Source of the DNA: Monoplex corrugatus | Lineage: Eukaryota; Mollusca; Gastropoda; Littorinimorpha; Ranellidae | Length of the DNA: 64,000 nucleotides | Reading direction: 5' to 3' | NCBI GenBank assembly: GCA_030674185.1 | Contig: JAPXFY010000015.1 | Coordinates: forward strand, 28,824,185-28,888,184 | Part shown: piece by piece, positions 1 through 10,868 of the stretch | Layout of the letters: the number at the start of each line of letters is the position of its first letter | Position numbering within the stretch: position 1 is the stretch's first letter | The notes under the pieces: generated by a model | What the model was told of the DNA's origin: nothing | The model's database searches: none | The model's input: the letters and a program-made list of their open reading frames with translations, nothing else | Made by a program: the position numbers and the translations under genes

Positions 1-444
1 CTCTGGAACATCACACTGAAGTCTTGATTCGCCAGTGAATGGCAGGGGTGCAGGAAAACCACGAACGTTCTTTACCCACTCTCCCTCCTCCCCATCCTCA
101 GTGTCAGAGTCTATCTCTGTGTCATCACCGTAGAGATCGTACAGATCTTCAACAACAGCAGCAGCAGCAGCACCAGATGGGCCAGGTGTCGGGGTGACAG
201 ATGGAGGAGTGACAGCACTGACTGAGGAAGTAGCACTGAGATCGCCGTCATTCTCGTCACTGTCTGTGCCATCACTTTCGTTTGCACCAGCCAAAGGCAC
301 AAAATCTTCATCATCATCAGAGTCTTCAACTTCACTTGTAAGTAAATCTAACTCTTCATCACTTCCCTCCTCCATAATAAACTCCAAAGCCTCCCGCAAC
401 TGAATGTTTCGCATGACACGTGCTCTCTTGCTCGGCGTCGGCAT
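1..444 (-). CDS. piggyBac-like transposase, N-terminal acidic region (partial)
   Basis: The frame opens at an ATG (444-442, minus) and stays open for 148 codons to the window edge. It starts MPTPSKRARVMRN and is then strongly acidic (EEGSDEEL, EDSDDDEDF, DDTEIDSDTEDGEEGEW), with an alanine run and a Pro/Ser/Thr linker. A basic start followed by an acidic disordered region is typical of piggyBac-family transposases ahead of the DDE domain. That domain would lie left of base 1, so the catalytic residues cannot be checked. The position just inside a TTAA terminus supports the call. No stop or frameshift is seen, so this copy may be young. In P2 the ATG context is mutated. Confidence 0.6.
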   Translation of the reverse strand, partial: MPTPSKRARVMRNIQLREALEFIMEEGSDEELDLLTSEVEDSDDDEDFVPLAGANESDGTDSDENDGDLSATSSVSAVTPPSVTPTPGPSGAAAAAVVEDLYDLYGDDTEIDSDTEDGEEGEWVKNVRGFPAPLPFTGESRLQCDVPE

Positions 445-618
445 TTTGGTGCAAGGACGGTCACTCCGGTTGGTTTGGATAAAGGCAAGAAACTGACTAA
501 TCGGGATAAAATCGATGCAAGGGAAGTAACAAACACTTCAGAATATACCAAAGAGTGTTCCTATATGTGTAGTTAGTTCCCTTAGACCAGCGACCGGCTT
601 GCATCAATTTTTAAAAAC

Positions 619-725
619 CGCAGCGGAATATCCGCTATCACGTCTCTAATGGTTTGGCCAGCTGCAGCGGAATATCCGTTATCACGTCTCTAATGGTTGG
701 GCAGCTGGAGCGGAATATCCGCTGT
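619..725. repeat. Subterminal repeats of piggyBac P1
   Basis: Three direct repeats with ~44-bp spacing (GCGGAATATCCGC at 623, a variant at 667, again at 710) are joined by ATCACGTCTCTAATGG. Each core is a near-palindrome (GCGGA / TCCGC arms). The same triplet occurs at the matching end of P2. Transposase binding is inferred from position and symmetry. Confidence 0.65.
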
Positions 726-744
726 TACGTCTCTGAAGAGTTAA

Positions 745-800
745 AATGGTCATAGCCCTGATATGGCTGTATGCAGTCGGCTGGGCTTTAAACAATAAGA
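745..800 (+). repeat. Interspersed repeat with GTCGGCTGGGC motif
   Basis: GTCGGCTGGGCTTTAAACAA at 776-795 is preceded by a ...TATGGCTGT... block and followed by AATAAGAATAA. The same block recurs at 7124-7143 and 7361-7380, with a diverged version near 41070-41095. It looks like the 3' end of a short interspersed element. I see no clear tRNA-type A/B boxes, so its class is unassigned. Confidence 0.5.
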
Positions 801-929
801 ATAAGCTTTTCTCTTTTTATCTATGTCATGAACATTTTGCCTATTAGAAGTATTTTGTTAACTGTATTTATTATAGCAGTATTGATATCATGCTTTTGAA
901 GACCAAACAGTATGTCAGTCAGAGTGAAT

Positions 930-2130
930 TTAATTACTTCTCCAGTGAGAAGCTGTATATGCTTTTTGACCTTCCCAGAATTTTCGAACTAGGATACATT
1001 GAAAGAAGAAATGCTCTGTGTAGTAGATTTCATTCCAACAAAAGGAACATTTGTTATTTTCTTTTATTTTCATTTTGTGCAGCGATATATTTGTAGAATG
1101 AGAATAGAAAATGGTACAAGCTCTTTCCAAAATATCAAAAGAGGAGTCAGGCAAGGTTGTGTTTTGTAACCAGATGTTTTCACTTTACAGTGAAAACATC
1201 ATGAGAAACCTAGAAGAATAGATTAAAGGTTGGAGGAAAAATGATAAACAACATTCGATACGCAGATGACACTGTGCTAATTGCATAAAATGAAAAGGAC
1301 CTACAAAACCTTGTGAATATAATAGAAATAGAAAGCAAAAGTAAAGGGTTGGGGCTAAATAGCAAGAAGACAGAAGTCATGGTAATCAGTAAAAAACAAG
1401 AAATCCCCTTATGCAAAATAACAGCAAACGGCACAACCTTGAGACAGGTTGATAAGTTTAAATATCTGGGAACGATCATCTCACCAGATGGCAGATGCAC
1501 ATCAGAAATAGCCAGCAGAATCGGCCAAGCCAAAACAGCATTCAATAAGATGAAAAGCATTCTAGCCTCCAAATGCCTATCACTTAACATCAGGAAGAAA
1601 GTTCTTGAATGTTATATAGAACCGATAATGTTATACAGTTGTGAGGTGTGGACAGTCAACAAGCAAAGCCAGAACAAGATTGAGGCAGCCGAGATGTGGT
1701 GTCTAAGCAGAATGTTGAGAGTTCCATGGACAGCAAAGAAAACAAACGAGACGGTCTTAATGGAGGCAGACACAAGAAGATCATTGATAAGGAAGATTAG
1801 GAAAAGACCGGCAACATTTATAGGCCATTTTTATGAGGAAAGGGGAATTAGAGCACCTGGTCACAACAGGAAAGGTGGAGGGAAAGAGAGCACCAGGTAG
1901 ACCCAGGGAAAAAATGTTGGATGGACTTGCAGAGTGGCTGAGGACTGAGAGGGTGGAAGATGTGCTTGTGGCAACAAGGGATAGGTATATGGAGGGCCAT
2001 GATCGCCAATGCCATGTGGCAGGCACTTGATGATGATGATGATGATATTTGTAGGGTATGTATTGTGGAGAATTTTCCATTGTAATTCTCTTAATCTAGT
2101 TTCTTTGGTTATGTTTCAAGACATTGTCCA
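930..2130 (-). pseudogene. L1-like LINE ORF2 C-terminal remnant, split by A1
   Basis: On the minus strand the two halves either side of A1 (2130-2055 and 1096-930) read continuously: a stretch containing LRELQWKILHNTYPTN, then SLHKMKIKENNKCSFCW, then EHFFFQC and FWEG. The spacing C-x2-C ... H-x4-C with a following FW is the zinc-binding tail of L1/Tx1-type reverse transcriptases. Everything upstream (endonuclease, RT) is missing or unrecognisable. The frame is restored when A1 plus one copy of its target duplication is removed, which shows the L1 fragment is the older of the two. Confidence 0.65.
1097..2044 (+). mobile_element. RTE-like LINE, family A copy A1 (5'-truncated)
   Basis: This holds the RT palm-to-C-terminus part of an RTE-like LINE. 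GVRQGC at ~1130 and an ADDT-type motif near 1262 are interrupted by stops and frameshifts. An open 195-codon stretch (1313-1900) then contains KFKYLGTIISPDG, SEIASRIGQAK and MLRVPWTAKKTNETV. The copy ends in (TGA)n. It is flanked by an exact 10-bp target duplication ATATTTGTAG (1087-1096 and 2045-2054). It is truncated at the 5' end and is a dead pseudogene. Other copies are at 33.7, 45.9, 52.7 and 62.2 kb. Confidence 0.85.
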
Positions 2131-2578
2131 AAGAGTGTGATTTATCTTGAATCAATTTTCTGAGCCAAAAGTTGTATGCGCATATTGTAATTAAAGTGGT
2201 CACCGTTTCTTTGTTAGTTCACATTTTTAAGATTGCTGCTGGTTTAGCATTATATGCTCCTGCATCACTCCATTTTTTCCACCTGGTTAATTAGATTTAT
2301 CTCTACATCACGGTTGCTTATCTGTTGCTTCCAAGAACTGGGGATAGCATTCCTGTAATGTGAACAGTCTTCATTCAAGTATCTGTATCATATATTTCAG
2401 TTTATTAAATCCATTAATTCTCCAAACTTTGACGTTCAAAGTGTTCTGTTTGTATTTAATTAAATTATTGTTCCAAAGATTTTTATTATGAAAATGTCTG
2501 TGTGTATATCTTTTAATTTTACAAGCATTTTTTTAAGTGGGTAGTTAAAAGTAAAACAGTCCTCCAGAATTCATTTTT

Positions 2579-2671
2579 TACTTTATTAAGTTAACCTTAT
2601 TTGGATGACTACTTTATTAAGTTAACATTATTTGGATGACTACTTTATTAAGTTAACATTATTTGGATGAC
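2579..2671. repeat. 31-bp tandem repeat, 3 units
   Basis: Three near-identical 31-bp units start at 2579, 2610 and 2641 (core TTATTAAGTTAACATTATTT). The first differs by one base. There is no coding potential. Confidence 0.9.
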
Positions 2672-2885
2672 TGTTTATTTCAAACATGTTGACCATTGGC
2701 TGTGCTTTCAAAGTAAAATTTAGGAATGCAGCACCAGGTTTCGTTATAAGAGTTAAATAAATTACCTATCCATTGTCTTTTTTCTTTTTTTTAGCAAGTA
2801 TGGTGAAACATGATTGATTGCAAATAAAGAAAACACATCCCTTGAGGATTTGGAATGCCTATACCATAGGCATTTCAACAATCCA

Positions 2886-2892
2886 TATATTA

Positions 2893-2951
<59 letters not shown>

Positions 2952-2961
2952 TATATATATT
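2886..2961. repeat. (TA)n microsatellite
   Basis: About 75 bp of nearly pure TA. Shorter TA tracts lie at 3219-3247 and an A-run plus T-run at 3016-3092. The predicted Tyr-Ile proteins here are repeat translations, not genes. Confidence 0.95.
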
Positions 2962-3092
2962 TCAATCTATTTCATACCTCTGTCTTTTTATTTTTTGATA
3001 ATTATTATAATTATACAAAAAACAAAAAAAAAAAAAAAAAAACCCCAACAACAACAACACTTGCAACAAGTGTGCTAATTTTTTTTTTTTTT

Positions 3093-4091
3093 TAGCACAG
3101 TATTGATTTGCTTACATAGGTTCTGCAAAAGACTATATATGTTCATCGTCAACAACTGCATCTTGTCGTCCAGTGATCTCTGTATTGAATACTTAGAGTT
3201 GTTGCGGATTTCTGTGGATATATATATATATATACATATATATATATGAGGAATGCATATTGCACAGTTGGCTGAATTTAGGACTCAATCAGTTTAAGAA
3301 ACACTTCTGAAGAATTATTCTTTAATTAATTTATTAAGAATAAAATGTCGTAGATTACTTGGATTGTATCATATATACACCAAGATATCTGAGGTTGACT
3401 TTTTTAGATGAATTCATTTAATAGAATAGGTAATAAACTTTTTGTGTGTTGAATATGAAGAGTCAAGGGAGAAGAGTGGCGGTGTACTGTCTGCTTGGAA
3501 AGCAGCCCGTGTTTCATGTAGATAAATTCTGTTGTAGCTTCTTCTTCTGATGCCATCAGTATGGTCAGTCCACATCTGGTGATGAATGTGGTCACCCTTC
3601 TCAGTTCCTGCTTGTTGCCCTTTGAGGTACATGACCTGGTGCTGTTCCACCCGGAAGAAATCTCAGTGAGCAAGAGCCATTCTCCCTTGATGTTGATAAC
3701 CATGTCAACATTTCCATTATATTGCATGGTACCATGGTTTGTTAGAAGGCACCTGTAGGCCTGGTGTCTCTGACTTCAGCCCTCTTGGTTTTGTGTATGT
3801 GTTACCCACCCTTAGCTCATGGCCGAAAGACATTCTGTGAGTACACACATGGTAGGGCTTTAGGCAGCCGTTTAATCCACCTGATGGCTGGGTCAGAAGG
3901 CAATAATAATATTTTGTTGGTGTGGCTTTTGTTGTGGCTAAAATATACTATAAATGACTAATGCTTTGCTCACATGAATGCTTATTTTGTTTAAATGCAT
4001 TTGAAATAAAAAGTGTAAAAATACATCTTTAAGGGCATGAAATGGAAATGATATTATGTAGTTGTTGAACAAATGTATTTTTGGTGTGCAG
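3093..4091. other. Intron sequence, no recognised gene
   Basis: Between the A/T runs and the first host exon I find no TE protein or conserved gene. A 107-codon minus-strand frame (3727-3404) has no recognisable motif. The final bases (GGTGTGCAG at 4083-4091) form the splice acceptor for the exon that follows. Confidence 0.4.
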
Positions 4092-4250
4092 TGTTGTCTG
4101 GCTCAGATCAAGGATTTGTTCTCACTATTGAGAGAAGATGAGCTGAAGCCCACCCTGCAGAGCTATGCTGCTGTGTGGGAGTGCTTAGGACGTCAGCACC
4201 ACATGGATGTAGCCACTGGCCACTATGTGCTGGAGGACATGAAGAAAGAG
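4092..4250 (+). CDS. POLRMT: POLRMT exon (PPR region), in-window exon 1
   Basis: Mitochondrial DNA-directed RNA polymerase transcribes the mitochondrial genome. This exon belongs to its N-terminal pentatricopeptide-repeat part, not the catalytic domain. The exon is 53 codons, phase 0 at both ends, bounded by TGTGCAG and GAG|GTAGGA. It reads CCLAQIKDLFSLLRE, then LKPTLQSYAAVWECLGRQ, then a helix ending LEDMKKE. The animal POLRMT signature at this place is a Pro-Asp/Thr-L-x-SYAA-x-x-x-C-x-GRQ repeat, which fits. It joins in frame to 13316-13384 (GLDVGEI...), just as the family continues. Earlier exons are left of the window. Identification rests on recalled family sequence. An alignment to any molluscan POLRMT would settle it. 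Confidence 0.75.
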
Positions 4251-4499
4251 GTAGGAAGACGAAACTCCTGATTTGGTGTAGGGATGGTAATAATCTATCA
4301 AGATCTGGAAACAGACCATGAAGTGGTAGCCAACAATAATAAATGAAACACCAATTAGGTCAGTCACAAATGGAGGATATTACAGATGCATTTTATGGGT
4401 GAAAATGAACTAGAGTCATAAAAATGACAAAACTGTAATCCACGGTTATAGAAAGGAATCACAATGCAAGGAAAAGGTGCTGAACACTGAGAGTATCAC

Positions 4500-4890
4500 C
4501 TTTCAGTCATTAGGTGATTGTAGGAAAATGGTAACCCTTAAAATTTAGCAATTAAAGTGTGATGTATTTCAGCAATTACTGAGTTCAGTCAACATGCTAT
4601 AGAAATGTTCGCCCTTAAAGCTAACAACTTAACCATTGTTAGAAATATTCACGCTTAAATATGACAAGTTAACAAGTGACATATCATCAATCCAGTCAGT
4701 ATATGATAGAAATGTTTTATCCTTAAAGAGCTACATACTATCATATTTCAGTCAGCATGTAATGGAAATGATTACCTATGGAAGAGTGACATATCGTTAA
4801 CGTTCAGGTAACACAATAGAAAGTCAAGGTGCTATGGAAATGTCCACAGAAATGTTCACCCTAATGAGTGTCATATGAGGGTCATTTAGT
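4500..4890. repeat. Decayed ~60-75 bp tandem repeat
   Basis: Variants of GAAATGTTCACCCTTAAAG followed by GTGACATATCATCAA and CAGTCAGCATGTAATAG recur about six times with irregular spacing. Related blocks reappear at ~6060-6170 and ~7395-7460, so the array is old and partly dispersed. Confidence 0.55.
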
Positions 4891-4909
4891 AAATAATGAG
4901 AATGCGTCT

Positions 4910-4975
4910 GTTAAAATGTAAAGAAAATAAGATAACAACTATGTTAAAATGTAAAGAAAATAAGATAACAACCAT
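4910..4975. repeat. 33-bp tandem duplication
   Basis: Two adjacent 33-bp units (4910-4942, 4943-4975), core GTTAAAATGTAAAGAAAATA, differ by one base. Confidence 0.9.
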
Positions 4976-6283
4976 TGCCTTTCTATATTCTATCACTGTA
5001 ACATCTTCTGTCCTGAATAATCAATTCCCATGTGTTCGGAGAGGTTCTGTCAACATGAAGAAGATCAGAGTTTGGGGGACTCTTATCTGGAAAATAGACA
5101 GGGTGTGGCAGAGTATCTTATTCATATGATGTCGTAAAAAGCATTATCCTCTCTTACAGTATTTTACATTTCTTTCACATGGCAGGTCTTAGTATTTTCA
5201 TCAGAAATATCCTGCAGTGTCTTGTTTAACAGTTTGTCCCAGTGGAATATAATGCACCATCGATACACCCTTGTTTTCATAGACACTTATCATTTTTAAA
5301 GTTCCTATTTTTGTCTGAACGTGATGGGCCTTGGAGAAGTGGGAGCGTGTCACATTGACAGTTGTCTCTTTGATTTTAGCTCATAGCTTCTAACCCAGAT
5401 TTTATTGGCAATTATCTGGATATGAAATGCTGTTGCCATGACTTTTTTACCTGTTTACTAGAGCCTGTGCAACAGTGACACATGCTTGTTTTTGATCTTC
5501 AGTTAGGCAGGGTGAAACTCACCTTTTTACAACATGTCTCATTCCAGATTTGTTTGTTAAAATTGCATCAACTGATTCATTACCAAGTGTCATGAGCAAT
5601 ACCATGACACATTATTTGCCTGTCTTCATTCAAATTTTTCTGAGCTTTTGAACATTTTCCTTGTCAGTTGCTTCATTGAGCCTCCATGGACAGTGCTGGT
5701 CATTTCATCTACATGTATCTTGAAAGAATGACTCCAACCTGCGTTTTGTGAAAGAGCTTTTCCCCCTATACAGTTTGTAGAATTTCTTACGTATCAATGC
5801 CAGAATTTCCATCATGAAATTAAATTTTAATGTAAGTGATTATTTTATTCGTCAACGCTAAATGTGGCCATATTTTGGAATGTCTATACTGAATGTGAAA
5901 ATGTCACAATATGTGCAAGTAATTTCTCAATGAGATCACGGAGTATTGCGCCAAGTGTGTTAGCATTTACTTTTAAATTATTATGACATTATTGCTATTA
6001 TCACTGTTCATTGAATGACCTTCATATTATTAGCCTTTAGATAACATGTGATTGATAACATGTGAAGAGTGACATATTATCAGCCTTCAGTAAACACTTG
6101 AATGTAAAAATAATGATCTAAAAGAGGTACCTACTTGGCATATTGATGTATTGTCACCTTTGAAGAGGTATGGCTGATAATTGAAGTAATAATTGATGGC
6201 TGTGATTATCAGCTTTAGTCAAGTTCAGGTTATCATTCTTCATTCAGTCATAAATGTCAGAATTGATCACCCTTTTCTATGGG
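4976..6283. other. Intron sequence, no recognised gene
   Basis: AT-rich non-coding DNA with no open frame showing conserved motifs and no TE protein. Only scattered relics of the 4.5-4.9 kb repeat are visible near 6060-6170. Confidence 0.4.
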
Positions 6284-6960
6284 ATGCTGGGGGCTCTTTT
6301 AGTATTGCTAGAAATTTCCTCTTTTCTGTCATTCTCTTTGTTTCTTCCTTCCTCCTTAGCTTTCTGTCATCTCTTCCTATCATTTTCTGCCTTGCTGGTC
6401 CATTTGTCTGTATGTGTTCTATAAAGTCTTACATACTTTCTCTTTGGATTGATAGTTGGGTACATATATACTGCATGTTTGGCTCTAAGGTAGTGTGCTG
6501 TGCAGAAGCAATTTTAGGTAATTTAGGCTGTTATTTATGTATGTTTTAGTGTCCTTTGTTGTGTTCACATTCATATTCAGGTGTTTTTTTTTAATTCCTC
6601 TGCCCCCTGTGGAGATGCCAGGGGCTCTTTCAGTGTAAATAGTATCCCTACCTTAATGAAAATTCTGTGCTAGAAATTTCCTCTTTTCTGTCACTCTCTT
6701 TGTTTGTGCCTTGTTCCTTTGCTTTCTGTCATTTCTTCCTATCATTTTCTGCCTTGTTGGTCCATTCACCTGTATGTGTTGATGAAGTCTTACGTACTTT
6801 TTCTTAGGATTGATAATTGGGTACATGTATTAAGTGCATTTTTGGCTCTAGGGAGGTGAGATATGCGAAATGAATTTCAGGTAATTTAGGCCTGTTTTTG
6901 TATATGTTTTGGTGTCCTTCGGTATGCTTAAATTTGTTTTCAGGTGTGTTTTTTAAATCC
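6284..6960. repeat. ~360-bp tandem duplication
   Basis: Two copies start at ~6284 and ~6617 and share AGAAATTTCCTCTTTTCTGT (6309 and 6671), TATCATTTTCTGCCTTG, TACTTT...GGATTGATA and a GGTAATTTAGG block. Identity is high but there are small indels. A 118-codon frame in copy 1 is not kept open in copy 2, so it is not a gene. Confidence 0.8.
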
Positions 6961-6964
6961 CCTG

Positions 6965-7385
6965 TGTGATGAATTGTTTGGAGTGGTCAGCACCAGGGGC
7001 ATGTCCTTAGATTTTATGCGCGAGTACATTGATATGTGTACTTAATTTCTTCTTTACTTTTTTTTCTCTTGTTGAAATTTTGTATGTTTTGAAACGGCTA
7101 TAGCGCTGATATGGCTGTACACAGTCGGCTGGGCTTTAAACAACAATAACAATGAATTCCTCTGGAGATAAATCGGACGGAATGGTAAACACCAGAGGTG
7201 TATCGTTAGATTATGTACATATGTGCATGCATTGAGATGTATACTTAATTTTCTTTTCGAGCAACTATCTCGATATGAAATACTGTGGCCCTCATTTTTT
7301 CCCCTAACCAGATGTTGTGTATGTTTTGAAATGGTTATAGCTCTGCTATGGCTCTGTGCAGTCGGCTGGCCTTTAAACAATAAGA
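6965..7385 (+). repeat. Two tandem copies of the GTCGGCTGGGC repeat
   Basis: Units at ~6965-7143 and ~7186-7385 share CACCAG(A/G)GG, CTTAGATT, GTGTACTTAATTT, TGTATGTTTTGAAA and end in GTCGGCTGG(G/C)CTTTAAACAA. The 5' parts match each other beyond the fragment seen at 745-800. This suggests a ~190-bp full unit. Confidence 0.65.
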
Positions 7386-7687
7386 ATAAAAATATAAAAA
7401 CTCTTGAAGAGTGACATGCTTGGCAATTAAAAGTTGTTACTCTTGAAGAGTAATAATGAAAAGTTGTAATGTGTAGCTTGAATTATCATCTTTATTCAAT
7501 ATCTCAAAGTTATAAACGATCATCTTTAATGCATGATGTGTTTGGACATTAGGAAATTTATCACCTTTAAAGTGATAATGAAATAGAAATGATTTGCAGG
7601 GCTGCTGTTTGTATATTGTCATCGGATGTTTGTGTCAGTCTTGTAATGTTGTGGAATTTTAGTACTATAAGTAGGTAGGTCCAGCCA

Positions 7688-9269
7688 TTTTTGTAATTTG
7701 AAAATATATTCAGTATTTTCAAATTTTCTAAAAGGTAACGATAAAGTTAATATAAATTTTGCAAAATATCTCACTCATAGCTCAAACGGTTTTTGAGATA
7801 CTGCTGTCTGAAATACTGTAAAAATGGGCGTTTTTCGCAGTTTGGTGAATTGGCCATATTTGTACCCACATTTCTTCAGAAGTATGCATCTCGTATGTAT
7901 AAAAATTGATACACTTATTGTATTCTATACGTAAATTAAGCCTGATTTTTTTTAGAACTCTAGAATTATTTTCCTCTGTGCTGTTTGTCTTCAAAAATAG
8001 CAAAAATGCCAATTTGTCCACTTGTCATTCTGTGGCAAACACATGTTAACGCTGCGTAATGGTTCATAACTCAGGGACTAGCCATGCTACATCCAAAATG
8101 CAGATATCAAACGATTCAGCACTGGATATGAAAACAAAACTTGTGAAAAAGAAGTGTTCAACCTTATCTTGATGTACATAATTAGATTAAACTAAATAAA
8201 ATCTGACACATTTTCTCATTATTTGGAGGGGAAAATTAAAATGCTTTGACATCTCCTCAGGGAAATGATTTCCAAATTAAATTCATATCCAGAAGTAATA
8301 AATGAGTCCTAATTTCCTATGATCTTTACACATGTTTTGGAATTCACCCTGTTCCCCTGTCCCACCCCTAGTTGCTATATTATTACTTGTACTGTGATTG
8401 GTGAGCAATAAAGAGCACCCACGTCTTTTGTCTGCCAGTATTGTTTTACTGCATTTTTCAGATGACTGATTTTCTCAAACCTGCATGAAGCTTGAAAATT
8501 GTTCAGCAATATGCTTCTCTAAAGCAAAAACCTTCTGCTTTTTCTCTGTGACAGCTAAGGGCTTCTGCTTCTGCGTTCTCTATATTCATTTCTGCTTCCA
8601 GTTGAAATTGATAAACTTCAGTGATTTGACTATGCTGTAACACTGTCACTCAGCCTGGTCAGGTATAGGATGATATGACTGTAAAGAATTCAGTAGAGGT
8701 GGTGATGGTGCTGCTGAATGTATAAATGATGGGACAGGAATGTCAAATCTTTCTGGATAGTGGGATGGCTGATGAGAGGGAACCTGTTTTGAATTGTTTT
8801 TGAATTCACGGGGAGCATCTGTGTAAATTTGTACCATGGTCTCACCATCCTGTTTTCTTTTATTTGATCTGTTTCTTCTTTACTTCATCATGCATATTAA
8901 TCAACCTGGGCAGCACCAATAAAGTTGAGATGTTCACACAAATATCTGACCCAAAGACACAGTTTCTTTGTTTCCAGTTTTTGCTGGATGTGAAATATAC
9001 ATAATTTCAGGAGTAATTTCGGGAATGTTGTCAAGGTTCTCTGCGCAACATGGTGTTTCTGATAAAAGAAGTGCTTTGGACACCTGGTGCTGTTTAGAAA
9101 ATGGGCCAATTCATTCAATGTTCTTGTCAACATTGAGAAATTCTTGTAGAAGTAATGTTTTGGAAAATCGATGAAAACATGTGCGGACCAGCACTTGCAG
9201 CAGCTCTACATTATGAGGAGACACAGGTTCTGTCTGGTGTCTGCAGATGTCAGTGAAGAGAGTCTGGAC
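7688..9269 (-). other. Interior of J downstream of the exon-2 remnant
   Basis: Minus-strand translation stays protein-like past the first stop (blocks containing LLQVLVRTCFHRFSKTLL, then a Pro/Ser-rich tail SHQPSHYPERFDIPVPSF) but with several stops and frameshifts. It probably represents the decayed rest of the J protein. I do not recognise a family, and the part from 7688 to ~8640 shows nothing coding. Confidence 0.3.
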
Positions 9270-9415
9270 TCATTCTATGTGCCCCCTCATGTCTTCAGCA
9301 TGTAGGCCTAGAGTTGAATCAATAACTGTTTGTCCACATACATGTTTAGCAAATATGGGCTGACTCTTTCTCTCTGGTCCAATTCTTTTAACAAGCAGTT
9401 GGAACAGGTCATCCT
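9270..9415 (-). pseudogene. J element gene, exon 2 remnant
   Basis: The minus-strand acceptor TTTCAG precedes AGGATGACCTG. Joined to the donor at 10167 (phase 1) it reads ...[20 protein letters not shown] and runs 48 codons to a TGA at the 3' end, after which similar-looking sequence continues. The DDLF start directly after a phase-1 junction matches exon 2 of the gene in element H (50556-50671), which reads DDLFMRMKERFLKTGRGRR. The shared stretch is short, so homology is inferred mainly from intron position and the related element ends. Confidence 0.45.
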
Positions 9416-9424
9416 CTGAAATTC

Positions 9425-9483
9425 GCACACACACGCACACATACGCACACACACGCACACGCACACACACGCACACACGCACA

Positions 9484-9555
<72 letters not shown>
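9425..9555. repeat. (CA)n microsatellite
   Basis: About 130 bp of CA with a few CG interruptions, inside the proposed intron of J close to its acceptor. Poly-Cys-Val reading frames here are artefacts. Confidence 0.95.
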
Positions 9556-9558
<3 letters not shown>

Positions 9559-10166
9559 TCAACCAAACCTCTAGCACACAGAAATTTACCAGATTTGAAA
9601 CGGTCACTAGTTAGATCTGATGTGTTGACAAAACATGTGTCAAGACTGTACTATACCCCTTAGCAGAGCAAAAAAATTGTTAATATGCACAGATTGAAAT
9701 GATAACTATACTGTGTCCTGATGACAACATTTAGATTAAAACATTTTTAATGTTTTTTTTTCCCAATTTATTTGTTTATGTATATTTGATCCTGAAAAGA
9801 GTTCGAAAAACATTTCTACTTTCGCTTGTATGCAGTTCTCATACTCGAGTTATCGTCCTTGTTGAAGCGTTTTTGCCAAATTTCTAATGCTTATCATATT
9901 CTTTATTCAAAAAAATCATGAACCTTTGAAAGAATTTTTTACAAAAATACAAGTAATTTTCATTTCTCTGATTGGTATCAGAAAGATATAGATCTATTCT
10001 TTTATTTATTTTTCTCTCAATCAAGGGAGATAACAAACCATTCTAGACCGAGCACACGCCTGATAAGAAAATATATTAAAATTTGTATTAATGATTTATG
10101 AAACATCAGTTCCATTGAAAAAAAAAATAGTAAAAAGATTAGACTAACGGTCGCTTTCATACTTAC

Positions 10167-10330
10167 CAAGATCACGTTCAAGATTTTTTAGATCTATCGA
10201 GTCAAAGTCGTTCCTCGGTTCAGAAATTGTGTCAGTTTTGGACGACGTTGTTGAACCCGGTCCGCTGTGTCGGTACCTTTCGTATTGGCTTTCGGAACTT
10301 TTACAAGTGGCAGCCTGAGTTATATTATTT
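10167..10330 (-). pseudogene. J element gene, exon 1 remnant
   Basis: A minus-strand frame of about 53 codons contains CKSSESQYERYRHSGPG, SSKTDTISEPRNDFDS and IDLKNLERDL. It ends at a strong splice donor, G|GTAAGTATG (intron begins at 10166), in phase 1. No ATG is present before the upstream stop, so the true start is lost or in another exon. I do not recognise the protein. Its value is the matching intron phase with element H. Confidence 0.4.
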
Positions 10331-10868
10331 GCACAATCTTAAGAACCACTGAATTCTCTACAAAATGAGTGGTAATACAACACTGTGCGTGTAGAATTGT
10401 TGACTTTACGGTGCGTTTTAAAAATACGTTTGTTTTTCGGCACTGAAAAAACAGTATTCAGTTAAAGGAATTATGACGAAATTTATTCCACTGGATTCTT
10501 CAGGCTGTCCCCTTTAATTTGATACCAAAATCACCGCTGTGCGTATCGTTTGTAAAAGTTCCGACAGCATTTCCGACAACTGGTGTTGAACGGTCCTGGG
10601 AAAACCGCATGAGGAAACTTTGCACGTCGCTGCCAACGTTGCGTTCGGTATGTGTATTTAGATCGTTCAGGGTCAAAGCACACTTCTTTCACACCACAAA
10701 TAAAGACACAGGTTTCATGCCTAAAGCTCATTTAATGTGTCAACATAATTTTTTTATCTTCCAATTGTGAATGGTAGACGAGCTGAAGCAATTTAAAATC
10801 GGCAATTTTTACCAGTTCTGCTGCATGTTAGCCATTAGCGTAAGAGTGGCTGGACCTACCTACTATAA

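Larger units (their letters stand above)
1..744 (-). mobile_element. piggyBac-like element P1, 5' end (runs off window)
   Basis: The terminus is the TTAA at 741-744, preceded by CTGAAGAG. Inside it lie three ~44-bp subterminal repeats and then a minus-strand reading frame that leaves the window at base 1. TTAA insertion is the hallmark of piggyBac. The segment 437-744 is nearly identical to 17084-17384 in the deleted element P2, whose two TTAA ends are both present, and this fixes the boundary here. The other end is outside the window. Confidence 0.75.
7671..10863. mobile_element. DNA transposon J, GTAGGT-terminus family
   Basis: A perfect 17-bp terminal inverted repeat, GTAGGTAGGTCCAGCCA, lies at 7671-7687 and inverted at 10847-10863. 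It is flanked by a perfect 5-bp target duplication TATAA (7666-7670, 10864-10868). The element is 3193 bp long. It contains decayed minus-strand exons (10330-10167, 9415-9270) separated by an intron with a CA microsatellite. Further minus-strand blocks (9133-8897, 8837-8646) may be remnants of the same gene. There is no recognisable DDE transposase. Termini and duplication length match K and H, so the three appear related. It lies in the first in-window POLRMT intron. Confidence 0.85.

Noticed and set aside
6193..6549. 118-codon hydrophobic plus-strand frame
   Set aside because: It lies in a tandem duplication and its frame is not kept in the second copy.
9270..9607. Cys-Val-Cys-Val proteins (also at 12.3, 19.8, 34.9, 40.5 and 62.2 kb)
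   Set aside because: They are translations of CA/GT microsatellites, open in several frames and on both strands.
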